Shown here: positions 1 to 8,730 of the stretch, one piece after another | How positions within the stretch are numbered: the first letter of the stretch is position 1 | Layout: each line of letters begins with the position of its first letter | Origin: Fen-1298 sp963833465 | GTDB taxonomy: Bacteria; Bacteroidota; Ignavibacteria; UBA10030 | Direction of reading: 5' to 3' | NCBI GenBank assembly: GCA_963833465.1 | Contig: CAWHXW010000006.1 | Location: forward strand, 46,320-110,319 | Length of the DNA stretch: 64,000 bases | Notes under the pieces: model-generated | Database searches by the model: none | Seen by the model: the letters and a program-made list of their open reading frames with translations, nothing else | Told to the model about the DNA's origin: nothing | Position numbers and translations under genes: made by a program

Positions 1-1238
1 TCATCGCTTATTTCCATGCGTTGGACTGGAAATGAAATCTCGAATGAAGCCGGCGCTTTATATCGAATTGATAAATCTAACAATTGGCAGGAATTTCAGG
101 AAGCGTTAAAATTATTTACTGTGCCCGCACAGAATTTTGTGTACGCCGATGTGGATGGAAATATTGGATATCGGTACTGGAGGCAAGATCCCGATTAGAA
201 AAATGAAAGGCGCGACATTGCCATTTCCGGGCTGGATAGATGAGTACGATTGGACTGGATTTATCCCGTTCGATCAGATGCCTCATATTTTCAATCCGCC
301 GGATGGATTTATAGCTACTGCAAACAATAAAATTATAGACGATTCATATCCATATTATATCTCTAACCATTGGGAATCTCCATGGCGATCAATCCGCATC
401 AACGAAGTGCTGCATGAACAAGATAAATTTACTATGGAAGAAATCCAACATTTGCAGCTTGACCTTATTTCCACACATGCCAGGGAAGTTGTACCGTATA
501 TTCTTCACTCATATGATAGTGTTATCGTTACAGATAAAGATGTAATGACAACATTGGAATATTTTCGGAATTGGAATTTTGAAATGCGGAAAGAAGACGT
601 GAGTACTACTCTTTTTCAAGCGATAATCAATAAACTGATTTACAATACATTTCATGATAAAATGGGTGACCGGCTGTATGGATTTGTACGACACGCTGGC
701 AAGCACGCCCTTAACGGCATTGTCTCATCTATTAAAGAACCCAAACTCAGAATGGTTTGATGATCTTAATAGTTCAGTGCATAGGTCGCGTGATGATATT
801 ATCCGCAAAAGTGTAAGTGATGCACTGGTTATGCTAAAGAATGAACTTGGAGGAGATCTTAAGGAATGGCAGTGGGGAAGATTGCACACCGTAACATTTG
901 GACATGTCTTTGGTTTGAACAAATTACTGTCCGGATTCTTCAACATTGGGCCTTTTCCTATTGGCGGTTCACACTCTACGATTAATGTGGGGCAATACTT
1001 CATTGCTCATTCTTTTGAAAGTGCTGTAGGACCTTCGATGCGGCAGGTTTTTAATCTTGCCGACATAAACGATACCCGCTCAATTCTTCCACCGGGTCAA
1101 TCTGGACAAGTATTTTCCGACCACTACAAAGATCAGGTAACGCTTTGGCTTAATGGCGAGTACAAAACACGTCCGGTAGAGCAATCAATTATTGAATCAA
1201 CTTGTCGGGATATCCTTATTATAAAGCCAATGCAATGA
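1..1238 (+). pseudogene. Penicillin acylase family hydrolase, C-terminal part, two frameshifts
   Basis: This is the C-terminal part (about 410 residues) of a penicillin amidase/acylase-type Ntn-hydrolase. The family is periplasmic and cleaves amide bonds of beta-lactams, acyl-homoserine lactones or similar acyl compounds; the substrate here is unknown. Family marks are the RWTG segment near the left edge, PAQNFVYADVDGNIGYR at about 133-174, and the IPIRK segment after it. The 5' end lies outside the window. The frame is broken twice. Dropping one T near 175 restores GYR-TGGKIPIR, and dropping one T near 677 restores DRL-MDLYDTLASTP. Either the gene is decaying or the assembly has indel errors. 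Its stop overlaps the start of the sirtuin gene, so the two are probably cotranscribed. The family call is firm, the state of the gene is uncertain. Confidence 0.8.
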
Positions 1239-1969
1239 ATATTTCTGATAAGTTCCATTCACTATTCCATAATACAGAATCAATTTGTGTGCTGACAGGC
1301 GCAGGTATTTCGGCGGAAAGCGGAGTAGAAACTTTTCGCGGCTCTAATGGATTGTGGTCGAGGCTAAAGCCGGAAGAGTTAGCTGACTTCGGTGCATTTA
1401 TGCGTAATCCGGAGTTGGTCTGGGAATGGTACAACTACAGAAAGAAAATAATTCACAATGTGAAACCTAACCCAGCACATTTTGCTCTCGCACTTTTACA
1501 GGAATTAGTTAAAGACTTCACTTTGGTTACGCAGAATATTGACAATTTGCATGTACGTGCTGGCAGTAAAAATGTATTAGAACTTCACGGCAATATCGAG
1601 CGCAGCTACTGTATAAGTTGCGGCAAATATTCTGCTGATGTAGAAATTTCTTCAGAAAACAAAGTTCCACATTGTATGTACTGCAATGGAATAATTCGTC
1701 CGGATATTGTATGGTTTGGCGAGATGCTGCCTGAAGGTATTTTTGAAATTGCAACTGAAGCAGCGACTCGATGCGAACTATTTCTTTCAATTGGAACATC
1801 GGCGGTAGTTTATCCCGCTGCAAGTCTTCCTTTAACTGCTCGAAAGCATGGTGCATACGTCGTAGAAATTAATATGGAACGAACAGATATATCTCACATT
1901 GTTGATGAAACGCTTCTTGGAAAAGCAGGCGAAATACTGCCTCAATTAGTAAAGATGAAAGAAAGATAA
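1235..1969 (+). CDS. cobB: NAD-dependent protein deacylase (sirtuin)
   Basis: A 244-residue sirtuin that removes acyl groups from lysines using NAD+ and acts in the cytoplasm. The NAD-binding GAGISAESG is at residues 22-30, TQNIDNLH at 99-106, the catalytic His in HGN at 118, and zinc cysteines are C126, C129, C147 and C150. Y66 and R69 (Y-x-x-R) match the pair that binds dicarboxylic acyl groups in class III sirtuins (human SIRT5, E. coli CobB), so desuccinylase activity is possible; that is inference. I chose the ATG at 1235 because it overlaps the upstream stop (ATGA), which suggests translational coupling. A longer frame from 1202 adds 11 unlikely residues. Pyruvate kinase follows after 12 bases. 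Confidence 0.92.
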   Translation: MNISDKFHSLFHNTESICVLTGAGISAESGVETFRGSNGLWSRLKPEELADFGAFMRNPELVWEWYNYRKKIIHNVKPNPAHFALALLQELVKDFTLVTQNIDNLHVRAGSKNVLELHGNIERSYCISCGKYSADVEISSENKVPHCMYCNGIIRPDIVWFGEMLPEGIFEIATEAATRCELFLSIGTSAVVYPAASLPLTARKHGAYVVEINMERTDISHIVDETLLGKAGEILPQLVKMKER

Positions 1970-1981
1970 AAAGGTAAAATT

Positions 1982-3421
1982 ATGAGAAGTAAAAAAACAA
2001 TTGCCAAGACAAAAATTATTTGCACGCTAGGTCCATCATCCCAAAGTGTTGAACAATTGGTTGAACTAATTAAAGCAGGCATGGACGTTGCACGATTGAA
2101 TTTTTCGCATGGAACATACGAGGATCATCTTATATCAATGAATAATGTCCGAGAGGCAAGCAAACTCACAGGAGAATACATTTGCATTCTACAGGATTTA
2201 TGCGGACCCAAGATCAGAATCGGCAAATTTCAGAATAAATCCATAGAGCTGAAAGAAGGTTCAACGTTCACGTTTACCATCGACGAAATAATGGGAGATG
2301 AAAATAAAGTTACAGCAACATATCATGAATTGCCGAATGATGTGAAAACAGATGATACTATTTTGCTGGATGATGGAAAAATTGCGTTGAAGGTTGTATC
2401 GAAAACGGAAAAAGATGTCAACTGTATTGTCATAAACGGCGGCGTTCTGAAAGAACATAAGGGGATGAATCTGCCTGGTGTAAAGTTAAGCACACAATCG
2501 TTGACGGAAAAAGATATCGAGGATTTGAAGTTCGGTCTTGCACATGATGTTGATTATGTAGCCCTTTCGTTTGTGCGTTCTGCTGAAGATATTCAATATC
2601 TACGGTCTGTAATTCAACAACAAACGAAAGTACGAATTCCAATTGTTGCAAAGATCGAAATGAAAGAAGCGATTAATGCCATAGATTCCATTATTGCTGA
2701 ATCTAATGCGGTTATGGTAGCCCGCGGTGATCTTGGTGTCGAGATGATGCCGGAAGATGTACCAATCCTGCAAAAAATGATTGTGCGAAAGTGTAATGAC
2801 GCCGGTGTGCCTGTGATTATTGCAACGCAAATGCTTGAATCGATGATAGAAAATCCGCGACCCACACGAGCTGAAGCAAGCGATGTTGCAAACGCTGTAC
2901 TCGATGGAGCAGATGCTGTTATGTTAAGTGCTGAAACGTCGGTTGGAAAATATCCGGTAGAAACTGTACAAACTATGGACCGTATCATTTGCCGCGCTGA
3001 AATCCGCAGGCACGATCACCTGAGTATCAAACAAATTCCGGCAGAAATTCAGGAGAATGTATTCGATGCAATTGCCCGTGCTGCATGTGTTTTAGCCCGA
3101 CAGGTAAATGCAACGGCAATAGTACCAATCACGCATTCAGGTATTACGGCTGTACGAATCAGCAAGTATCGCCCTGAATCGAGAATAATTGCCGTGACAA
3201 GTGATGAAAGAATTCTTCGTAGTTTAAATCTCGTATGGTCTGTGCGCGGGATTGTCATTAAAGATTTAATCAACAATAATGATACAGCATTCCAAAAGGT
3301 TATTGAGCGCCTCAAACAAAAAGGATATGTCGAACGAAAAGACATTATCGTTTTCACTGCCGGGTTACCATTGATGGCGATGGGAACAACGGATACTGTT
3401 AAAGTTGAACGTGTGGAATAA
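1982..3421 (+). CDS. pyk: Pyruvate kinase
   Basis: A 479-residue pyruvate kinase, catalysing the last step of glycolysis (phosphoenolpyruvate plus ADP to pyruvate plus ATP) in the cytoplasm. Visible signatures are the N-terminal KIICTLGPSS, ARLNFSHG, the LQDLCGPKIRIG strand leading into the B domain, the active-site loop with VARGDLGVEM, and MLESMIENPRPTRAEASDVA followed by DGADAVMLSAETS. The C-terminal allosteric-type domain is present (ITHSGITAVRISKYRP), so the length is normal for the family. It starts 12 bases after the sirtuin gene and is probably in the same transcription unit. No frameshift is seen. Confidence 0.97.
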   Translation: MRSKKTIAKTKIICTLGPSSQSVEQLVELIKAGMDVARLNFSHGTYEDHLISMNNVREASKLTGEYICILQDLCGPKIRIGKFQNKSIELKEGSTFTFTIDEIMGDENKVTATYHELPNDVKTDDTILLDDGKIALKVVSKTEKDVNCIVINGGVLKEHKGMNLPGVKLSTQSLTEKDIEDLKFGLAHDVDYVALSFVRSAEDIQYLRSVIQQQTKVRIPIVAKIEMKEAINAIDSIIAESNAVMVARGDLGVEMMPEDVPILQKMIVRKCNDAGVPVIIATQMLESMIENPRPTRAEASDVANAVLDGADAVMLSAETSVGKYPVETVQTMDRIICRAEIRRHDHLSIKQIPAEIQENVFDAIARAACVLARQVNATAIVPITHSGITAVRISKYRPESRIIAVTSDERILRSLNLVWSVRGIVIKDLINNNDTAFQKVIERLKQKGYVERKDIIVFTAGLPLMAMGTTDTVKVERVE

Positions 3422-3570
3422 GAAATATTTGGATAATTATCCATTAGTTAAGAGTTCGTTATTGCGCTAATGATACTTCTTTCATACATTTCTTCTAACT
3501 AATAGACGTTGTCCAAAGAATTAATTTACAATTGCAGTGTGTGATTGCTGCTCAAAAAAACGAGCAATTC

Positions 3571-4476
3571 ATGGCAAGCACAGATCATCTTTGGGGAATT
3601 GTTCTCGCAGGCGGAGAAGGAAAGCGGCTGCAGGAATTTATTCGCAGACGGTATGGTACCGAACGTCCCAAACAGTACTCTGCAATTATAGGCAAGCGGT
3701 CTATGCTGCGTCACACACTGGATCGTATAGAAAAAATAATTCCTCCGAAACAGCTTCAAATTGTTGTTGCCCGCAAACATCGTAAATATTTACCTGAAAT
3801 ACTGAAAGAGCGCGAACAAAAAGCAGTTCTCTTTACACCAGAAAACCGTGAATCAGCGGCAAGCATTTACCTTGCTTTGTCGCATATTTATGTTCGCGAT
3901 CCTGAAGCTGCAGTTGTAATATTTCCATCGGATCATTTTATTGGAGAAGAAAAGCGTTTTCTCCAATATGTTGAGTTGGCTGTTTCTTTCAGTGAGGCAC
4001 ATCCAAATTACGTAGTCTTGTTAGGAATCAAACCTTTGGAAGCAGTTCAAGAATATGGATGGATTGAGCCCAGTAAAAATTTTTTAAATTATAAAAGAAA
4101 CCGCTTTCATAGAGTTATAAGTTTCGATGAAAAGCCGGAAGTTGAAGGTGCACAGCAGTATTTTAATAGGGGATGGCTATGGAACTCGTTGGTGCTTGCA
4201 ACAAAATGCGAAACGCTAGTCAAAATGTACCGCCAACATTTGGAAAGTATTTATAATGCATTCAAGAAAGCCAATACAATTTATGGCACTGATAGAGAAG
4301 AAAGTTTTATTGCCGATGCTTTTTCAAATATCCCATCAAAGAGTTTCTCAAAATCACTGCTGGAAGAAATTCCTAACAGTCTTTTTGTTTTACGTACAGA
4401 AGGAATTCTCTGGAGCGATTGGGGAACAAAAGAACAGGTTATAAAAGATCTCGATAGTCTCGGTTTGCCGCATTAA
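3571..4476 (+). CDS. Mannose-1-phosphate guanylyltransferase-type sugar nucleotidyltransferase
   Basis: A 301-residue nucleotidyltransferase of the NTP_transferase fold, which makes activated sugars for surface polysaccharide or glycosylation. The N-terminal GIVLAGGEGKRL is the nucleotide-binding loop, PKQYS is the usual lysine segment, and IFPSDHF is the metal-binding strand. The combination of AGGEGKRL, PKQ and ENRESAASIYLAL resembles GDP-mannose pyrophosphorylases, but the C-terminal mannose-6-phosphate isomerase part of bifunctional forms is absent. The exact sugar cannot be read from the sequence. I start at ATG 3571 because the 13 residues encoded upstream look unlike the family. It stands alone, with about 150 bases before it and 320 after. 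Confidence 0.8.
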   Translation: MASTDHLWGIVLAGGEGKRLQEFIRRRYGTERPKQYSAIIGKRSMLRHTLDRIEKIIPPKQLQIVVARKHRKYLPEILKEREQKAVLFTPENRESAASIYLALSHIYVRDPEAAVVIFPSDHFIGEEKRFLQYVELAVSFSEAHPNYVVLLGIKPLEAVQEYGWIEPSKNFLNYKRNRFHRVISFDEKPEVEGAQQYFNRGWLWNSLVLATKCETLVKMYRQHLESIYNAFKKANTIYGTDREESFIADAFSNIPSKSFSKSLLEEIPNSLFVLRTEGILWSDWGTKEQVIKDLDSLGLPH

Positions 4477-4795
4477 TAAAATATCGAAAAGCTATAAGAT
4501 CGATAGAAATAACAGTATCAGGACTTTCGTCCCTGCTTTGCCACTAAGAACGATGATGAACTACACACTTCAGCATCAGGTGATAATTCTTGCGCCACTG
4601 TAAAAGTACTTTTCGTTAGCCGTTTAATAGGTTTACTAACGACGTAAAGCAAATGTATTTTAGTTTGCAATAATTTTATTCCTCACTGAAACCTTTTTCC
4701 TGCAAAATATTGTTTAAAAAATGGATTATTATGTTATACAGATGTTCATCTTCGGTTTTGAACGCAGGATAATAGTTTCGTATCTTAATAGAAAA
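4477..4795. other. Noncoding gap before mnmA
   Basis: No convincing gene is seen. A frame open from 4721 into mnmA lacks homology in its first 25 residues. The gap holds a small inverted repeat (CGTTAG near 4613 and CTAACG near 4636) with no T-run, so it is not called a terminator. It probably carries the mnmA promoter, but no clear -35/-10 pair was recognised. Confidence 0.5.
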
Positions 4796-5906
4796 ATGAA
4801 ATCGGGAAATAAAAATATTACCGTAGCGGTTGGTATGAGCGGAGGCGTGGATTCGTCGGTAGCTGCTGTACTGTTGATGAATGAGGGCTATAACATAATT
4901 GGAATTACGATGAAGACGTACGATTATTTGGAAGTTGGCGGCTTTGGCCCGAATGAGAGCAGCTGTTGCGACTTAAACGCTGTGACGGATGCTCATGCCG
5001 TTGCCGAGAATTTAGGTTTTCCGCACTATGTTGTTAATTTGCGCAGAGAGTTTGGAACTGTTGTAATAGATAATTTTATAGAAGAATATATGAAAGGCCG
5101 AACGCCAAATCCTTGTGTTATCTGTAATCGGGAAATTAAATTCGGTGTGCTGTTAGAAAAGGCAAAAGAATTTGGAGCGCAAAATATAGCAACCGGACAT
5201 TATGCTCGTGTTCGTTTCGAGAAACTTCGGAATAGATACATCCTTTCGCGTGGTAAGTCTAATGAGAAAGATCAATCGTATGCGCTATGGGCAGTAACGC
5301 AGGAAGCGCTTAGCAAAACAATGTTTCCTCTTGGTGAATTGACTAAACCAGAAGTTAGAGCGATTGCGGAACATTACAATCTAATAAATGCGCGGAAACG
5401 CGAAAGTTATGAAATTTGTTTCATACCTGATGATAATTATGAAAGGTTTTTGATCGAGCACATATCTGGTCTGCAGGAACAGATTGCCAACGGGAATATA
5501 ATGCAAAATGGAAATATTGTTGGCAAGCACAAAGGATATCCATTCTATACTATTGGTCAACGTCATAACATCGGTGCCTATGGCAGAAAAAATGTACGTA
5601 ACTGAGATAGACAGCAGAACGAATACTATAAAAATCGGAACTGATGATGAACTTCATCACCGCACTCTCATCGCAGGTCAAGTAAATTGGAATGGATTAT
5701 CCGGGTTGGGAAAAAATTTTTGTATTCAAGCAAGCGTGCGATATAAAGATAAAGGAACAGATGCGCTTGTTTCTTTAGAAGAAAATGGAAATATTAAGGT
5801 GGTGTTCGATCAGCCGAAACGCGCTATTACACCTGGACAATCAGTAGTAATATATGATGGAGACGATGTTCTGGGCGGCGGAGTGATAGAAAAAGTTTTG
5901 GATTGA
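4796..5906 (+). CDS. mnmA: tRNA 2-thiouridine synthase MnmA, one frameshift
   Basis: MnmA adds sulfur to the wobble uridine (U34) of Lys, Glu and Gln tRNAs. The ATP-binding PP-loop GMSGGVDSS is near the N-terminus. The first catalytic cysteine is in NPCVICNREIKF and the second in YEICFIPDD, followed by YTIGQRHNIGAYG of the central domain. The frame then breaks in a run of six A at about 5586-5591. Removing one A gives GRKMYVTEID and continues to a normal C-terminal beta-barrel ending at 5906. The repaired protein is about 369 residues, normal for the family. A single homopolymer indel in an essential-type gene is more likely an assembly error than real decay. Start chosen at ATG 4796, just before the conserved region. 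Confidence 0.88.
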
Positions 5907-6058
5907 TTATTATGAAAGGAAAATGTTTATAAAAAAATTGGGCGGCATAGTTCATATTTCAATTATTTTGAGTATGTATACTATTATTTTAGTTTTCACA
6001 ATGTTGAGTATTTAAAAATTTGCAATGATCTATATAAGCAGAAACAAATTGAAATATT

Positions 6059-6661
6059 ATGCGTTTATCACATGAAACTGAAACGATGGTGATAGACGAT
6101 TTTTCGCTCATCAAAGCGATTCAGGCGGGTGATCATCAAGCATTTGAATCGCTTGTCCGCCGTTATCAGCGTCAAGTGGCTAACCTCATTTATGTAACAA
6201 TGGGCAGCCGCGACGATGTGGATGATATCGCACAGGAAGTATTTATTCGCGTGTATAAATCTTTGCCGCGCTTTAAGTTTGATGCGTCGTTTTTTTCATG
6301 GATTTATCGTATTACATTGAATTTATGTATTGATGAAATTCGGAAACGCAAAATCAGGAAAGTCCTTTCATTGGATTTCTTAACGGAAGATGCTCTGGAA
6401 AAAAGCCGAAAGGATAATGATCATATTATACCATCAGATTCAATACTGATGGATGAAAAACGGCAAATAGTTCAATCTGCGCTTCAGCGTCTAAAACCAG
6501 AACATAGAGACGTACTTGTGCTGCGTGAATATAAGGATTTAGGTTATAGTGAAATTGCCGAAACTCTTAATATTAGTTTGGAAGCCGTAAAATCGCGTAT
6601 CTTTCGCGCTCGTTCGGAACTTAAAATTTTATTGAGTGATTATTTTGAGGAACAAAAATGA
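6059..6661 (+). CDS. ECF-type RNA polymerase sigma factor
   Basis: A 200-residue extracytoplasmic-function sigma factor. Region 2 includes FESLVRRYQRQVANLIY, DDVDDIAQEVFIRVY and FSWIYRITLNLCIDEIRKR. Region 4 has LRLKPEHRDVLVLRE-like sequence (LQRLKPEHRDVLVLREY) and the helix-turn-helix YSEIAETLNISLEAVKSRIFRAR. It directs RNA polymerase to envelope-stress-type promoters. The stop overlaps the start of the anti-sigma gene (ATGA at 6658), and a Spy-like protein and RND efflux genes follow on the same strand, so it probably controls this efflux/stress operon. About 150 AT-rich bases precede it. The exact stimulus is unknown. Confidence 0.93.
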   Translation: MRLSHETETMVIDDFSLIKAIQAGDHQAFESLVRRYQRQVANLIYVTMGSRDDVDDIAQEVFIRVYKSLPRFKFDASFFSWIYRITLNLCIDEIRKRKIRKVLSLDFLTEDALEKSRKDNDHIIPSDSILMDEKRQIVQSALQRLKPEHRDVLVLREYKDLGYSEIAETLNISLEAVKSRIFRARSELKILLSDYFEEQK

Positions 6662-7113
6662 ACCACAAAAAGATGCAATTACTAGTGTCATCCTATCTTG
6701 ACAATGAAATCAACGACAGCGAAAAAACAAAAGTCCTTTCGCATCTCGAAGTATGTTCTGAATGCTGTCAATTTATAGAGCATTCAAAAATCATTAGAAA
6801 AGAAATCTGTGCGCTGGGAGAAGTAAAACTTGAAAATTCTTTCACGGCGCGGGTAGTATATTCTGCTCAGAAACGTGATGAACAAACGGTGGAGTGGCTT
6901 GGAATAGAGCCATCAGCGCGAAATACATTTTTCCTGCTTGCAACTATTGTACTTGTCATGTTTCTTATTACGAGTTTCAGCAACAACACTGTCTCGGCAA
7001 TGAACGATCAACTATTAAATAGAATAACATCTGATTCAATTTCAACACGTATATTATTTCAACAAGAAAATCTTTCGAAAAGTGATTTGTTGTATGCTGT
7101 GATGACCAAATAA
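6658..7113 (+). CDS. Membrane anti-sigma factor with zinc-binding domain
   Basis: A 151-residue protein. It has an N-terminal anti-sigma zinc-finger motif (H29-x3-C33-x2-C36, within HLEVCSECC), a linker, one transmembrane helix at about residues 93-113 and a short periplasmic tail. Family members hold an ECF sigma factor at the membrane until stress triggers its release. Overlap with the sigma gene by four bases supports the partner assignment and equal translation. There is no RseA-like or carbohydrate-binding domain in the tail, so the signal sensed is not evident. The Spy-like gene starts 19 bases later. Confidence 0.85.
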   Translation: MNHKKMQLLVSSYLDNEINDSEKTKVLSHLEVCSECCQFIEHSKIIRKEICALGEVKLENSFTARVVYSAQKRDEQTVEWLGIEPSARNTFFLLATIVLVMFLITSFSNNTVSAMNDQLLNRITSDSISTRILFQQENLSKSDLLYAVMTK

Positions 7114-7132
7114 ACACTGAAAGAAATTATTT

Positions 7133-7492
7133 ATGAAACCAAAAACAAAAACAATTCTGTTCATTCTCCTCAGCTTTATCCTTGGAGTTTTATGCGGATG
7201 GTTTGTGCAGGATCGCGTTTTCATCAAGGCAGGCCATACACCGCAAGATTTCCAAAAAATGTTGACAGAACGGTTGCAACTTAATGAACGCCAAATTGCA
7301 CAAGTGGATTCAATTCTTGATGCTCGCAAACAACAGATGGATGTTCATCGAAAACAAATGCTTGCAATGCGAGATACGATACAAATGGAAATACGCAGAG
7401 TCTTGAGCCCAGAACAGGCAAAATCATTTGATGCTATTATTCAGGAGATAAATGAACGAGAAGCAAAAAAACATGAACCGACAAAGAAATGA
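7133..7492 (+). CDS. Spy/CpxP-like periplasmic stress protein, membrane-anchored
   Basis: A 119-residue protein with an N-terminal membrane helix (about residues 8-27) followed by a charged, all-helical periplasmic part. The segment LTERLQLNERQIAQVDSIL followed by RKQQMDVHRKQM and VLSPEQAKSFDAII resembles the LTxxQ-type helices of Spy, CpxP and the periplasmic heavy-metal sensors CnrX/ZraP. Such proteins act as periplasmic chaperones or sense metals. Its place between an anti-sigma factor and an RND efflux pair suggests it tunes the stress response or assists the pump. It lacks clear metal-binding His or Cys clusters. The family call rests on overall pattern, so it is moderate. Confidence 0.6.
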   Translation: MKPKTKTILFILLSFILGVLCGWFVQDRVFIKAGHTPQDFQKMLTERLQLNERQIAQVDSILDARKQQMDVHRKQMLAMRDTIQMEIRRVLSPEQAKSFDAIIQEINEREAKKHEPTKK

Positions 7493-7568
7493 ACTTATCT
7501 GTACCTGAGTTTGGTTAATGCATAGCTGCCTATAATATTTACTTTCAATAAAACAGGTAACAGGAAAA

Positions 7569-7646
7569 ATGAATGTGAAGAAAAGAGGGAAATTAGCTAT
7601 ACTCATTGTTCTAATTTTATCCATTTGTGACAATTGTAACATATAG
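7569..7646 (+). pseudogene. 25-codon signal-peptide-like remnant
   Basis: A short frame encoding a basic N-terminus (MNVKKRGK) and a hydrophobic stretch (LAILIVLILSIC), then a stop. It looks like a signal or lipoprotein leader without a mature protein. It sits exactly where an outer-membrane efflux factor (TolC type) often precedes an RND adaptor and pump, and this operon has no such gene. It may be the remnant of one, or a chance frame. A start 10 bases after a weak GG-rich site is the only other support. Confidence 0.25.
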
Positions 7647-7656
7647 AAAATAATTA

Positions 7657-8715
7657 ATGATTATGGGAATAAAAAAGAAATATTTTATCGGCGGCGGAAT
7701 AATCGTTGTACTTCTTCTCGTTGTGATTTTACGGATTGCCTTGACCTCGTCGGCGGACGACCCACGGCGGCTGGGCATAGCGCTTGTCAAAGTCCAAAAA
7801 CCATTTAAAGAAACAATGAGAACAATTTTCACATATACTGGTGATGTTGTTCCTATGCAGCAGGCGACTATCTATTCCAAAGTAAGCGGAAATTTGGAAC
7901 ACAATTATGTTGAAATGGGATCCTACGTTCATAGCAATCAAATGCTGGCCCTGATCGATACGACGGAATTGTTCCAGCAATATCAACAGACAAACGCAAC
8001 GTACGAAAATGCGTCTTTGTTATTCGAACGAGTAAAGCAGCTTTTTGAAAAAACCCTTGCGTCAAAACAGGATGTGGATAATGCTGAAGCGGCAATGAAG
8101 GTTGCAAAAGCAAATTATGATGCCGCTGCAACGCATCTCAGTTATGCGCACATTGTCGCCCCGTTCACTGGCTTTGTTACAAGAAGATTTTTAGATGCCG
8201 GTGCTCTTGTCAATGCAAGTACATCAACACTTTTTACGATGATGTATCTCGATAGCGTAAAAATTATAGTGTACGTTCCGGAAAAAGATTTGTCACAAAT
8301 GTATCATGTGCGGACAGCAAAAGTAATGTTAGATGCATTGCCAAATCAGGAATTTACAGGTTATGTCAGCCGTTTCAGCGAAGCCGTCGATCTGACAACG
8401 CGCACAATGCCGATTGAAGTTGACATTCCCAATCATTCCCGTATCATTAAACCCGGTATGTTTGCAACCATCTCATTTATTGTAAGTGAACGGGAGGACG
8501 CCATCACACTGTCATCGGATGCTTTATTGAAAGACGATGACGGATATTTTATCTACATTTCGGATACAAAGAAAGCACATAAAGTCCGTATTAAAATCGG
8601 CAACGAAACTAATTCGCACACCGAGATTCTCTCGGGTTTAAATGGCGATGAAGATGTCATCACAACGGGCCAGCAATTTGTTAAAGAAGGCACGGCTCTT
8701 AATATTCAAAAGTAA
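7657..8715 (+). CDS. RND efflux periplasmic adaptor (membrane fusion protein, HlyD/AcrA family)
   Basis: A 352-residue adaptor linking an inner-membrane RND pump to an outer-membrane channel. It has an N-terminal membrane helix (about residues 7-28) and a split lipoyl/barrel-sandwich domain: one half with YSKVSGNLEHNYVEMGSYV, the other with YAHIVAPFTGFVTRRFLDAG. Between them is a short alpha-hairpin (about residues 105-150). The beta-barrel and membrane-proximal domains follow to a C-terminus with GDEDVITTGQQFVKEG. There is no lipobox, so it is probably anchored by the N-terminal helix. The RND pump gene starts 15 bases downstream. ATG 7663 is an alternative start two codons later. Confidence 0.9.
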   Translation: MIMGIKKKYFIGGGIIVVLLLVVILRIALTSSADDPRRLGIALVKVQKPFKETMRTIFTYTGDVVPMQQATIYSKVSGNLEHNYVEMGSYVHSNQMLALIDTTELFQQYQQTNATYENASLLFERVKQLFEKTLASKQDVDNAEAAMKVAKANYDAAATHLSYAHIVAPFTGFVTRRFLDAGALVNASTSTLFTMMYLDSVKIIVYVPEKDLSQMYHVRTAKVMLDALPNQEFTGYVSRFSEAVDLTTRTMPIEVDIPNHSRIIKPGMFATISFIVSEREDAITLSSDALLKDDDGYFIYISDTKKAHKVRIKIGNETNSHTEILSGLNGDEDVITTGQQFVKEGTALNIQK

Positions 8716-8730
8716 AACGGTTTACAATTT

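Noticed and set aside
4600..4660. Inverted repeat CGTTAG/CTAACG as terminator or attC
   Set aside because: No T-run follows, and it lacks L boxes and the 7-base core match, so neither call is supported.
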